Shown here: positions 1-6,124 of the stretch, in pieces | How positions within the stretch are numbered: the first letter of the stretch is position 1 | Layout: each line of letters starts with the position of its first letter | Source: an uncultured Microcaldota archaeon | GTDB lineage: Archaea; Micrarchaeota; Micrarchaeia; Anstonellales; Anstonellaceae | Direction of reading: 5' to 3' | Assembly: GCA_903923795.1 (NCBI GenBank) | Contig: CAIXYX010000024.1 | Coordinates: 1 to 6,871, forward strand | Length of the DNA: 6,871 nt | Notes under the pieces: generated by a model | What the model was told of the DNA's origin: nothing | The model's database searches: none | What the model saw: only the letters and a program-made list of their open reading frames with translations | Position numbers and translations under genes: made by a program

Positions 1-1
1 C

Positions 2-40
2 ATTCAACCAGAATTATTATTTTCCATAATTTTGGTTAAT
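2..40 (+). terminator. Imperfect hairpin followed by T-tracts; probable 3' end of a plus-strand gene left of the window
   Basis: Arms at 6-17 (AACCAGAATTAT) and 26-37 (ATAATTTTGGTT) pair over 12 positions with one G-T pair around an 8-base loop. With C5 bulged, ATT at 2-4 also pairs with AAT at 38-40. T-tracts follow at 46-50 and 64-68. The G-T pair works as a wobble only in RNA copied in the plus direction; in minus-direction RNA it becomes an A-C mismatch, and the T-tracts become A-tracts. The structure therefore suits a plus-strand gene ending before position 1. A termination role is inferred, since archaeal terminators often need only the T-tract. The rest of 1-68 holds no gene I can support. 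Confidence 0.45.
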
Positions 41-68
41 CGCAATTTTTCTTCTCGGCGTAATTTTT

Positions 69-794
69 CTACCAATTCTCCTTGTGCACCCTCTCTTTCG
101 CCACGCCCGCCTCATCCAGCATTTTCTGCATGCCCTCATTGAATGCTTTCGGCCCGCAGAAATAGAAATGCGCGTGTTCGAAATCCACGCCGTGCGCCAG
201 CAGCATCTCCTCGCTTATCCTCCCGCATTCGCCCGACCAGCCCACAGGCGCATTCTCGCAGGTGAGGGTGGAAATAAGCTCGAGGTTTGAATTTTGTTTC
301 GCCAAACCCGCCAAGAGGGGCATGAATGCCGCATCCGCAAGCTCGCGGTTCGAGTAAAATAATTTTATTTTCCGTGAATCTTTTTTCTTTGTCAATTCCT
401 CGGCCATGCACAGAAGCGGCGTGATGCCGATGCCGGCGGCGAGCAAAACTATCGGGGCCGAAGCGGCCGAGCCATCGCCCGCCACCATGAAAAACCCGTA
501 AGGCCCCGAAATCTCGAGCTTGTCGCCTTTCTTCTTGTCGAAGAGAGCATGGGTGAAATTCCCGTGCAGTTTTATGCCGAACCGTAATTTATCCGGCGTA
601 TATGCGCGGGCGGCCGAATATGAGCGCATGGGCGGTTTGAGCCCCGGCACATCATTAATCCGAATCATGAAGAATTGGCCAGCCTTGAATTCGGGCGCGC
701 TTTGCCCGTCTGCCGGCGTGAAAACAAACGAGCGTATGTCTGATGTCTCCGAAACAATCTCACTCAGGACATAGGGGCGGTAAGGGGCGGGCAT
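69..794 (-). CDS. FAD-binding oxidoreductase, ferredoxin-NAD(P)+ reductase-like
   Basis: This is a cytosolic flavoprotein expected to move electrons between NAD(P)H and a one- or two-electron partner through bound FAD. I chose the ATG at 794 (241 residues) because AGGTGA sits 5 bases upstream; a GTG at 803 would add three residues but overlaps that site. Numbering from the ATG, the FAD domain shows RSYS at 57-60 (the RxYS flavin motif), GNFT at 78-81 (probable FAD phosphate contact) and GPYG at 97-100. The nucleotide domain shows GIGITP at 121-126 and CGP at 213-215. The chain ends in Trp241, and a terminal aromatic residue often stacks on the flavin in this superfamily. There is no cysteine cluster for a 2Fe-2S domain, so the electron partner must be a separate protein. 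It ends with TAG and lies alone, divergent from the ATP synthase operon. The family is clear; the substrate and the NADH or NADPH preference are not. Confidence 0.88.
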   Translation of the reverse strand: MPAPYRPYVLSEIVSETSDIRSFVFTPADGQSAPEFKAGQFFMIRINDVPGLKPPMRSYSAARAYTPDKLRFGIKLHGNFTHALFDKKKGDKLEISGPYGFFMVAGDGSAASAPIVLLAAGIGITPLLCMAEELTKKKDSRKIKLFYSNRELADAAFMPLLAGLAKQNSNLELISTLTCENAPVGWSGECGRISEEMLLAHGVDFEHAHFYFCGPKAFNEGMQKMLDEAGVAKERVHKENW

Positions 795-799
795 AAAAA

Positions 800-805
800 T
801 CACCT
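800..805 (-). promoter_or_regulatory. Ribosome binding site of the oxidoreductase gene
   Basis: Read on the minus strand this is AGGTGA followed by five T and then the ATG at 794. It matches the GGTGA core complementary to the 3' end of archaeal 16S rRNA. It decides the start in favour of 794 over the GTG at 803, which lies inside the site. Confidence 0.7.
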
Positions 806-834
806 GTGATATATGCTAACGTCAAGCTGATATT

Positions 835-842
835 CTATAAAA
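835..842 (-). promoter_or_regulatory. TATA-like element for the oxidoreductase gene
   Basis: The minus strand reads TTTTATAG. Taking the usual archaeal distance of about 25 bases, transcription would start near 810-815. That gives a short leader that still contains the ribosome binding site at 800-805. The assignment rests on sequence match and spacing only. Confidence 0.4.
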
Positions 843-890
843 CTTCACTAATCTCTCTTCCCACGTTCGTCCGCCTATCCCTAAAATAGC

Positions 891-898
891 TTTAAATA
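891..898 (+). promoter_or_regulatory. TATA-like element of the ATP synthase operon
   Basis: TTTAAATA, inside the AT-rich stretch 881-900, is the best TATA match ahead of the first ATPase gene. Initiation would be expected around 917-922, leaving a leader of roughly 80 bases before the chosen ahaH start at 1001. The inverted repeat at 906-925 overlaps the predicted start. Position and composition support it; no transcript data do. Confidence 0.45.
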
Positions 899-905
899 AA
901 TTGCC

Positions 906-925
906 GTCGATTGCATGTTATCGAC
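906..925. repeat. Inverted repeat at the predicted transcription start; possible operator
   Basis: GTCGAT (906-911) and ATCGAC (920-925) are perfect 6-base inverted arms with 8 bases between them. The repeat starts 8 bases after the TATA-like element and covers the predicted initiation point. That is a common place for archaeal repressors to bind. It could equally fold at the very 5' end of the transcript, or be chance. A regulatory role is inferred. Confidence 0.35.
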
Positions 926-1000
926 CTCGTAGTGGGAGAAGTGAATAATCAGGGCTTAGCCCACAAAATACAGATGGTCAATGCAACTGGGATGGTCTTT

Positions 1001-1336
1001 ATGGAAAGTGAAGCGAACTCTCATTCTCATAGCGATGAATTCCTCGCCCAGGTCAAGGCCGTGGCAAATGCCGAGGCGCAGGCGGCCGAACGCATGGCCC
1101 GCACCCAGAAAGAGTCTTCTCATATCCATGCCGAAGCTCAAGCGCAGGCCGTCGAAATCACCACAAAGATGGCCGAGAAGGCGGTGGACGAGAAGAACCG
1201 CATAATCTCGGCCGGGCGAAAATCAGCCGACGCCAAACTCCACAAACGCCTCGAAGAGGCCCAAGTGCGGGCCGACGAGCTGGCATCGCGCCGGCTGAGC
1301 GAATCCGCAATCCGCATGCTCTGCGAGAGAATCTGA
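1001..1336 (+). CDS. ahaH: A-type ATP synthase subunit H (peripheral stalk)
   Basis: Subunit H pairs with subunit E to form the peripheral stalks that stop the catalytic head from turning with the rotor. The 111-residue product is nearly all predicted helix from about residue 12 onward. It is rich in Ala, Glu, Lys, Arg and Gln with few bulky hydrophobic residues, as in the right-handed coiled coils of this family. Its length (about 100-110) and its place directly before subunit I match H. The identification rests on composition, length and context, since the family conserves little sequence. The start is uncertain. The frame is open back to a TTG at 911, but that lies inside the promoter repeat. 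ATG codons at 974, 992 and 1001 are all possible; I chose 1001 because a weak G-rich stretch (GGGATGG) lies 5 bases upstream and the coiled coil begins soon after. A short His/Ser-rich segment (SHSHS, residues 7-11) precedes the helix. Subunit I starts 9 bases after its stop. Confidence 0.8.
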   Translation: MESEANSHSHSDEFLAQVKAVANAEAQAAERMARTQKESSHIHAEAQAQAVEITTKMAEKAVDEKNRIISAGRKSADAKLHKRLEEAQVRADELASRRLSESAIRMLCERI

Positions 1337-1345
1337 GGTCAACCG

Positions 1346-3238
1346 ATGCTCAAACCAGTCGCTTTGCGTAAAATCCACCTAATCGGGCTCAAGGGTGTGC
1401 AGGCGCAAGCGCTGCGTCTTTGGCAGAAGATGGGCGTCATCCACATCACCCCCCTCCCAGCGCAGGTGACGGGCTTATCGGGCGGCAAGCCTCTGGCCGA
1501 CTATTCACAGGTGTCCAAACAGCTCATCCGCATCCGCGCCATCCTCTCGCAATTGGAGAAGACCGAGGCTCACCCTGCTCCGCTGCCCGATAACATAATC
1601 GAGGCCGCGCAATCGATTCCCATCGAGGCCGAACTCATGGGCCTCAAAGAGGACGAAGAGCGCCTGCAAAAGCAGGTGGAGGAATGGAGCGCCAAAGAGA
1701 AACATCTGGGCCGCTTCACCAATTTCGAGCTCGATTTCGGCGCATTGCCGTCCAACCTCAAATACACTCTCATCGCGCTGAACGAAAAAGAGGCGCAAGC
1801 AGCATTGGCCAAACTCAAGCGCTCGATAAAAGACGCCGACATCCTCACCGCGCAAGACAGCGCAATGCCGAAAACCACGCTCGCGCTCATCGCATTCTCC
1901 CCCTCGCATGACATCGCCCCCGCACTCGAGGGCATCGAGCGCCTCGCATGGCCCGATGTCGGCGGCACGCCGGCGCAGGCCATCTTGCGGGCGCAGGGCG
2001 AACTGGCCACATTAAAAGAGGGTCTCAAATCCATCTCCCGCCGCCGCCACGACCTCTCGCTCGAATATTACCAGACTTGCGCCATGCTCGAAGAGGCGCT
2101 CTCCACATCCGCCGACCTCGCCCGCGTTTCCATGGGAATGGGCGAATCCGCCGACTGCTTCTTCGCGTCCGGCTGGATACACCCTGATGAACTCTCAACG
2201 CTTGAGCACGAGACCCGTGAGGCGTTCGGCCGCCAAGTCGTCATCAAGGCCGCGCATGTGGATCCGCACCACCCTGACTTGAGTCAGCCCACACTCCTGC
2301 AAAATCCATCCATCGCCTCTCCGGCGCAATTTTTGGTGGAATTCCTCTCGCTCCCCAAAGCTGACGAAATAGACCCCACCATGATCACCTTCTTCACCAT
2401 CCCCATCCTCTACGGCATGATAGTCGGCGACGCGGGCTATGGCCTCGTCAGCCTCATCCTCGCGTTCCTCATGCGGCTCAAGGCGCAGAAGGGCGGCCTG
2501 CTCTACAACTTCGCCGGCCTGTGGATGCTCGGCGCCATCCCCTGCATCATCTTCGGAGTCCTCTTCGACGAATACTTCGGCTACGGCCACGCGCACATAC
2601 TTGGCAATTCCCTCTACGCCGCCACCGTGCACCGCGTGGAGAATGTGCAATTGCTCCTGCTCATGACGATTCTCGTCGGCTGGCTGCACATCGCCTTGGG
2701 CTTCGTTTTGGGCGCCATCAACGAATGGCCGCACAGCAAAAAACACGCCATCGCGAAACTGTCGTGGCTGCCGATACAAGTAGGCGGCACACTGGCTGTA
2801 GCCTATTTCCTGCTCCATGCCACAAGTTTCGAAATCGGCATGGCGGGCGTGGGCTTGCTCGCAATCGGCATGGCGGTGCTCACCTGGGCCGAAGGCCCTC
2901 TTGGCCTTGTCGAAATTCCGGGCCTCGCATCCAACATCATGTCATATGCCCGTATTGCCGCAGTCGGAGTGGCCGGAGTAATTCTGGCCGAAGCCATCAA
3001 CAAGATGGTCGCCCCCGACCCCAAACTGCTCAGCACGCCGGTCGGCATCCTCACATTCATCATCATCGCGCTCCTCTACGTCATGCTCCACGTCATCAAC
3101 GTGGTCATCGCCATGTTCGAGGGCATCATCCACGGCGCCCGGTTGAATGTGGTGGAATTCTTCGGCAAATTTTTCAGGGGCGGCGGAAAACCGTTCACGC
3201 CATTGGCGGCGAAGAGGAGATTTGGCGTCGAATCATGA
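1346..3238 (+). CDS. atpI: A-type ATP synthase subunit I (a subunit, membrane stator)
   Basis: This 630-residue membrane stator provides the two ion half-channels beside the c-ring and anchors the peripheral stalks. Residues 1 to about 340 form the soluble domain. It has two charged helical stretches (about 50-120 and 215-260) with alpha/beta parts between, as expected for the collar-like arm. From about 345 to 592 there are seven or eight hydrophobic helices. Family motifs visible include GDAGYG at 361-366, VEIPGL at 522-527 and SYAR at 533-536. Arg536 corresponds to the essential arginine facing the ring glutamate. The conserved C-terminal segment with HGARLN (596-601) and GGGKPFTPL (612-620) is intact. 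The length is normal for the family and no frameshift is seen. GAGGT at 1335-1339, overlapping the ahaH stop, serves as its ribosome binding site, so H and I are probably translated together. A 140-base gap follows, the largest inside the operon. Confidence 0.96.
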   Translation: MLKPVALRKIHLIGLKGVQAQALRLWQKMGVIHITPLPAQVTGLSGGKPLADYSQVSKQLIRIRAILSQLEKTEAHPAPLPDNIIEAAQSIPIEAELMGLKEDEERLQKQVEEWSAKEKHLGRFTNFELDFGALPSNLKYTLIALNEKEAQAALAKLKRSIKDADILTAQDSAMPKTTLALIAFSPSHDIAPALEGIERLAWPDVGGTPAQAILRAQGELATLKEGLKSISRRRHDLSLEYYQTCAMLEEALSTSADLARVSMGMGESADCFFASGWIHPDELSTLEHETREAFGRQVVIKAAHVDPHHPDLSQPTLLQNPSIASPAQFLVEFLSLPKADEIDPTMITFFTIPILYGMIVGDAGYGLVSLILAFLMRLKAQKGGLLYNFAGLWMLGAIPCIIFGVLFDEYFGYGHAHILGNSLYAATVHRVENVQLLLLMTILVGWLHIALGFVLGAINEWPHSKKHAIAKLSWLPIQVGGTLAVAYFLLHATSFEIGMAGVGLLAIGMAVLTWAEGPLGLVEIPGLASNIMSYARIAAVGVAGVILAEAINKMVAPDPKLLSTPVGILTFIIIALLYVMLHVINVVIAMFEGIIHGARLNVVEFFGKFFRGGGKPFTPLAAKRRFGVES

Positions 3239-3254
3239 AACATGCGCATCACGA

Positions 3255-3266
3255 ATGATATATCAT
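3255..3266. repeat. Perfect 12-base palindrome in the gap before atpK
   Basis: ATGATATATCAT equals its own reverse complement. It lies 17 bases after the atpI stop and contains GATATATC, which could also act as a weak TATA-like element for an internal promoter. A start near 3285 would give atpK a leader of about 95 bases containing the 3330-3348 hairpin. It may be a protein site, an internal promoter, or chance in AT-rich sequence. Confidence 0.3.
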
Positions 3267-3329
3267 GAATATCCAGTATCCCGAAAATTTCACAACTCAT
3301 GCGTACAAAACTAACAATCCTGGCGTGCC

Positions 3330-3348
3330 GGGCCGAACAAATCGGTCC
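3330..3348 (+). promoter_or_regulatory. RNA hairpin in the atpK leader
   Basis: GGGCCGA (3330-3336) pairs with TCGGTCC (3342-3348) across a 5-base loop (ACAAA). This gives seven pairs, five of them G-C, plus one G-U wobble. It ends 30 bases before the atpK ATG, and no T-tract follows, so a terminator is unlikely. The c subunit is needed in many more copies than its neighbours. A processing or stabilising stem just upstream of its gene would fit that need. This role is inferred. Confidence 0.45.
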
Positions 3349-3378
3349 TAATCAGCCAAGAAAAAATGAGGTGTAGAT

Positions 3379-3672
3379 ATGGCAGTTGAAACAGCGGTTG
3401 CAGCCACCAGCACGTTCTTGACCCGTGACGCGGCCATCGCCTTGAGCGCAGGCATCGCCATGGCGGGAGGCGCGTTGGCAACAGCGTATGCGCAGGCGGC
3501 CATCGGCAGTTCGATCATGGGCGTTTTGGCTGAGAGGCCCGAAGAGGCCTTCAAGCTCATCGTCTATATGGCCCTGCCCGAATTGCTCGTGCTCTTGGGC
3601 TTCGTCGTAGCCTTCCTGCTGCTCGGCCAGCTCAGCCCGGCATCAGCAGCCGGCGCAGCCGCGCCAGCCTAA
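3379..3672 (+). CDS. atpK: A-type ATP synthase subunit K (c-ring proteolipid)
   Basis: Many copies of this 97-residue proteolipid form the membrane rotor ring. It is a single helical hairpin: helix 1 about residues 17-50, a polar loop with AERPEE at 51-56, and helix 2 about 58-84. Glu68, in ALPELL, is the ion-carrying carboxylate in the middle of helix 2. Gln39 in helix 1 matches a conserved polar position of the ion site. In many archaeal relatives the glutamate is followed by Thr and a Tyr a few residues later; here both are Leu (residue 69 and the region of 72-73). That argues for proton rather than sodium coupling, but is an inference. The first 16 residues form a small N-terminal extension and the C-terminus is an Ala/Pro-rich tail. 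GAGGTG at 3368-3373, five bases before the ATG, is among the strongest ribosome binding sites here. There is no duplication into a four-helix form. Confidence 0.95.
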   Translation: MAVETAVAATSTFLTRDAAIALSAGIAMAGGALATAYAQAAIGSSIMGVLAERPEEAFKLIVYMALPELLVLLGFVVAFLLLGQLSPASAAGAAAPA

Positions 3673-3736
3673 AACCGAAGACGGCCCAGTCAGGCCAAAA
3701 ATCGCAAAAACAGCATCCATCGACGGAGGAGAGTCT

Positions 3737-4396
3737 ATGAGTCTCGAGCAGCTTTGCGTGGAGATCGAGGACCGGTCCCACACACAGGCGGCCGCCCAAA
3801 TCAGGGGGGCCGAGGAGGCAGCCAAGCGTCTCATCGAAGAGGCGAAGGCGGCAGCCCAAGCCAGCCTCGGGGCCGCGCGCGCCGAGGCGGCGGAATTCTC
3901 GGCAGCCGAAGCCAATGAGCGGATGGCCGCCGCGCGCCTCGAGGTCTCGCGCTCACTGGGCGAGGCCCGCGACGAGGCCGTGCGCCAGTCCCTCGCCGGC
4001 GTGTGGGAATATTTTCGCGCCATGCCAAAGCGGGCCGGCTATTCCGCCCGCCTGCGCCAATGGGCGGCAAAAGCCATGGCCGAGCTCGACATGCCCGGCG
4101 CCGTGCTCCGCGCCAGCGCATCCGACATCGCCATCCTGCGCGCAGCCGATTTCAAGGTGTCGGCACAGCCAATAGACTGCTCCGGCGGCGTTCGCGCCGA
4201 AAGCCGCGATGGCCGCATAGTGGTTGATTACACCCTCGAGGCCCAATTCGAGCGCAAGCGCGAGGATTTGCTGCACCAGATACACCAGCAGCTCTTCTCG
4301 GCCGAGGACGAATCCGCATCTATGGATTTCGGCGAGAAGAAGGCAAAATCGGCACCTGCCCAATCACGGGGGAAAAAGAGGAAGTCAAGGCGTTAA
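3737..4396 (+). CDS. atpE: A-type ATP synthase subunit E (peripheral stalk)
   Basis: Subunit E forms the peripheral stalk with H, and its globular C-terminal end grips the catalytic head. The 219-residue product has a long Ala/Glu/Arg coiled coil over about residues 15-90. A mixed alpha/beta head follows at about 90-187. That head carries the family segment with GGV (150-152), DGR (158-160), VDYTLE (163-168) and a final amphipathic helix ending in QLF (185-187). After residue 188 comes a polar extension that turns strongly basic and ends in RGKKRKSRR. It goes beyond the usual end of the family at roughly 190-200 residues and has no assigned role. GGAGG at 3725-3729, seven bases before the ATG, supports the start. 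It follows atpK by 64 bases in the same direction. Confidence 0.93.
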   Translation: MSLEQLCVEIEDRSHTQAAAQIRGAEEAAKRLIEEAKAAAQASLGAARAEAAEFSAAEANERMAAARLEVSRSLGEARDEAVRQSLAGVWEYFRAMPKRAGYSARLRQWAAKAMAELDMPGAVLRASASDIAILRAADFKVSAQPIDCSGGVRAESRDGRIVVDYTLEAQFERKREDLLHQIHQQLFSAEDESASMDFGEKKAKSAPAQSRGKKRKSRR

Positions 4397-4408
4397 ACCA
4401 AAATCCGC

Positions 4409-4460
4409 GAATGCAGACCGTGAATGCAGACCATGGACGCAAAGACTGTGAATGCATATG
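4409..4460 (+). repeat. Short degenerate tandem repeat between atpE and atpC
   Basis: GAATGCAGACCGT (4409-4421) is followed directly by GAATGCAGACCAT (4422-4434), which differs at one base. A diverged 15-base unit (4435-4449) and a partial unit GAATGCATATG (4450-4460) come next. The last partial unit supplies the first two possible start codons of atpC (4452 and 4458). It looks like replication slippage that grew the gap, and it may have rebuilt the atpC start. No clear ribosome binding site is present in it. Confidence 0.6.
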
Positions 4461-5621
4461 CCAAGCGCATCAGCAAATACCAAATCCGCTAAAGCAGGCG
4501 GAATTCTCGCCGGGATAATGGGAATTCTCTCCTCCCGCCCCCTCACCTACGGCTATGCCAATGCCCGCGCGCACGGGCTGTATTCGCAGCTCTTGGACGA
4601 CGAGCTCACAAAACAGATGCTGGCCGCCCCCTCGACAGACGCATTGGTGGAAGTGCTCGAGCGCACCTCCTACAAGGAGGACCTTGTGGCCCTCTCCATA
4701 AATTTCAAGGGCGATGAGCTCATCGAACTGGCGGCAGGCCGGCAATTCGCGCGCTTCGCCGCCCAGCTGCTCGCCATCTGCCCGAAGCCGGACAAGGCGG
4801 TGCTGCAAGCGCTTCTCTCGCGCTGGGACGCGCACAATCTCAAAGTCGTGCTGCTCGCCCGTCGGCAAAAAGAGCCGTTCGAGAAAGTGGCGCCCTATCT
4901 TGTGCTGGCAGGCTCGCGAAAAGAGGACGAATTGAAAGAGATATGCTCCGCCCCCAACGCCGAAGAGGTCCTGCGCCTCATGCGCCTCGCTACTGCCGAT
5001 TCGTCCATGCCGGGCCTTCTGCGCGTCTCCTCGTATGCCGAGGCCGAGCGCTTCCGCAAGCTCATCCTCTCAATCGACAAGGCACCTTCGATGCAGCCCA
5101 TACTCGACGAATTCGACCGCCTCGCATACCGCATGTCCGCCGGCGCAGCCGCCGCCTACAAATCCGGGGGCGGCCATGTGCCCGCGCTCGTGATGCGCAT
5201 CGCCGACGAGAAAAATCTCTCCACGGCCCTCCGCCTGAGCGAGGCAGGCGCAAAGCCCGACGACATCCGCAGCTACCTCGTTCCGGGCGGCATGGTGTCA
5301 GACAGCAAATGGATAGCGCTCCTTGCGTCCGGCGGCATACCCGGCCTTGTCGCTCATCTCGATTCGCGCCTGGGGTGGAAATCCGCCCTCGAGGAATACA
5401 CCAAACACCCCTCCTCCGCGAACCTCGAAGTGGCGCTGGCGCAGGCTTCGGCGAAGAAGAGCGTGCGCATATTCCACCATTCGCAGATGAGCCTCGGCGT
5501 GATTGTGGGCGCGATGCTGCTCAAAGAGCAGGAGATGTCGAACATCCGCAAAATCGTGAGGGCGAAATCATTGCGCCTGCCCATCGCCGAAATCGAGAAG
5601 ATGCTGGTGCAGGTCCGCTAA
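4452..5621 (+). CDS. atpC: A-type ATP synthase subunit C (central-stalk adaptor, V-ATPase d homologue)
   Basis: Subunit C is the funnel-shaped adaptor that sits on the c-ring and couples it to the D/F shaft. The 389-residue soluble protein is mostly helical. It shows YGYANAR at 33-39 (the family's N-terminal signature), WDAHNLK at 125-131 (the W/Y-D-x-x-N-L helical repeat motif) and a C-terminal helix containing NIRKIVRAK. The length is near the upper end of the family's 350-390 range. The start is uncertain. ATG 4452 and 4458 lie in a tandem repeat and have weak ribosome binding sites (GTGA at 4448-4451 would suit 4458). ATG 4518 would remove 22 poorly conserved residues and leave a typical N-terminus about ten residues before YGYANAR. 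The product is intact, with 55 bases to atpE and 41 to atpF. Confidence 0.93.
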   Translation: MHMPSASANTKSAKAGGILAGIMGILSSRPLTYGYANARAHGLYSQLLDDELTKQMLAAPSTDALVEVLERTSYKEDLVALSINFKGDELIELAAGRQFARFAAQLLAICPKPDKAVLQALLSRWDAHNLKVVLLARRQKEPFEKVAPYLVLAGSRKEDELKEICSAPNAEEVLRLMRLATADSSMPGLLRVSSYAEAERFRKLILSIDKAPSMQPILDEFDRLAYRMSAGAAAAYKSGGGHVPALVMRIADEKNLSTALRLSEAGAKPDDIRSYLVPGGMVSDSKWIALLASGGIPGLVAHLDSRLGWKSALEEYTKHPSSANLEVALAQASAKKSVRIFHHSQMSLGVIVGAMLLKEQEMSNIRKIVRAKSLRLPIAEIEKMLVQVR

Positions 5622-5662
5622 AAAAAAACAAAATATCCAAAATGCGTTATATGTGATGCAGC

Positions 5663-6046
5663 ATGTCAGAACAACAAAAAGAGCAGATAGTCGTCATAGG
5701 CGACAGTGCGTTGCGCACGGGCTTCAGCCTCGCCGGTATCACCCATCTCCATCCTGCCGCCACTCCGGCGGAAGGGGAGGCTCTTCTCGACAAGCTCATG
5801 TCGGACGCGAATGTCGGCATCATCATCGTGGACGAGAGCATGCTCGAATCAATCGACTGGCGTTTGCGCCGCAAGATAGAATCGGCAGCAAAACCCGTGG
5901 TGGTGGCCGTGCCGGGCAGAAGCGGCCCCGCCGAGCGGAGCGAGTCGATTTCGAAACTCGTCAAACGCGCATTGGGCTTTGATTTGATGAAGCGCCCCGG
6001 CGCCGAGAAGAAAGGCGGCAACGGGAATGGAAACGAGAAGAAATGA
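5663..6046 (+). CDS. atpF: A-type ATP synthase subunit F (central shaft)
   Basis: Subunit F binds subunit D in the rotating shaft and influences catalysis. The 127-residue product has a Rossmann-like alpha/beta core over residues 8 to about 82. Strand IVVIGD (9-14) leads into FSLAGI (21-26), a second strand GIIIVDE (52-58) follows, and then PVVVAVPG (78-85). The C-terminal helix segment ESISKLVKRALGFDL (94-108) is the family's typical ending. A polar Gly/Asn/Lys tail (about 113-127) follows and extends slightly past the usual end. The start ATG has GTGAT at 5653-5657 five bases upstream. Its place between C and A is the standard position. Confidence 0.93.
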   Translation: MSEQQKEQIVVIGDSALRTGFSLAGITHLHPAATPAEGEALLDKLMSDANVGIIIVDESMLESIDWRLRRKIESAAKPVVVAVPGRSGPAERSESISKLVKRALGFDLMKRPGAEKKGGNGNGNEKK

Positions 6047-6068
6047 ATGAAAAATGAAACAAGAATTC

Positions 6069-6080
6069 GAAATTAATTTC
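6069..6080. repeat. Perfect 12-base palindrome in the atpF-atpA gap
   Basis: GAAATTAATTTC is self-complementary and lies in the AT-rich 78-base gap before atpA. Outer arms ATGAAA (6054-6059) and TTTCAT (6077-6082) offer a competing, looser pairing. It could be a weak RNA stem, a protein site, or chance given the AT-rich composition. Confidence 0.25.
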
Positions 6081-6124
6081 ATGATCCAAAAATCACAAAT
6101 GCATCATATTCGAGGTGGATTTCA

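Noticed and set aside
2195..2818. A 207-codon open frame on the minus strand inside atpI
   Set aside because: It is antisense to clearly conserved subunit I sequence. Its product is a low-complexity run of Asp, Glu, His and Val, typical of the shadow of GC-rich codons.
2521..3258. A 245-codon plus-strand frame overlapping the end of atpI
   Set aside because: It is an alternative frame of atpI with an Arg/His/Pro-rich product, no recognisable domain and no own ribosome binding site.
3235..3258. A 7-codon ORF overlapping the atpI stop (ATGA)
   Set aside because: It is too short and His-rich by chance, and nothing suggests translation beyond the overlapping start codon.
3265..3351. A 28-codon plus-strand ORF in the atpI-atpK gap
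   Set aside because: It has no ribosome binding site, overlaps the palindrome and hairpin, and its composition shows nothing protein-like that I recognise.
3683..3696. A GGCC/GGCC stem in the atpK-atpE gap
   Set aside because: Only four pairs with no following T-tract; too weak to call a terminator or structured element.
4943..5656. A 237-codon plus-strand frame overlapping atpC
   Set aside because: The product is very rich in Arg, Pro and His and is a frame shadow of the conserved atpC gene.
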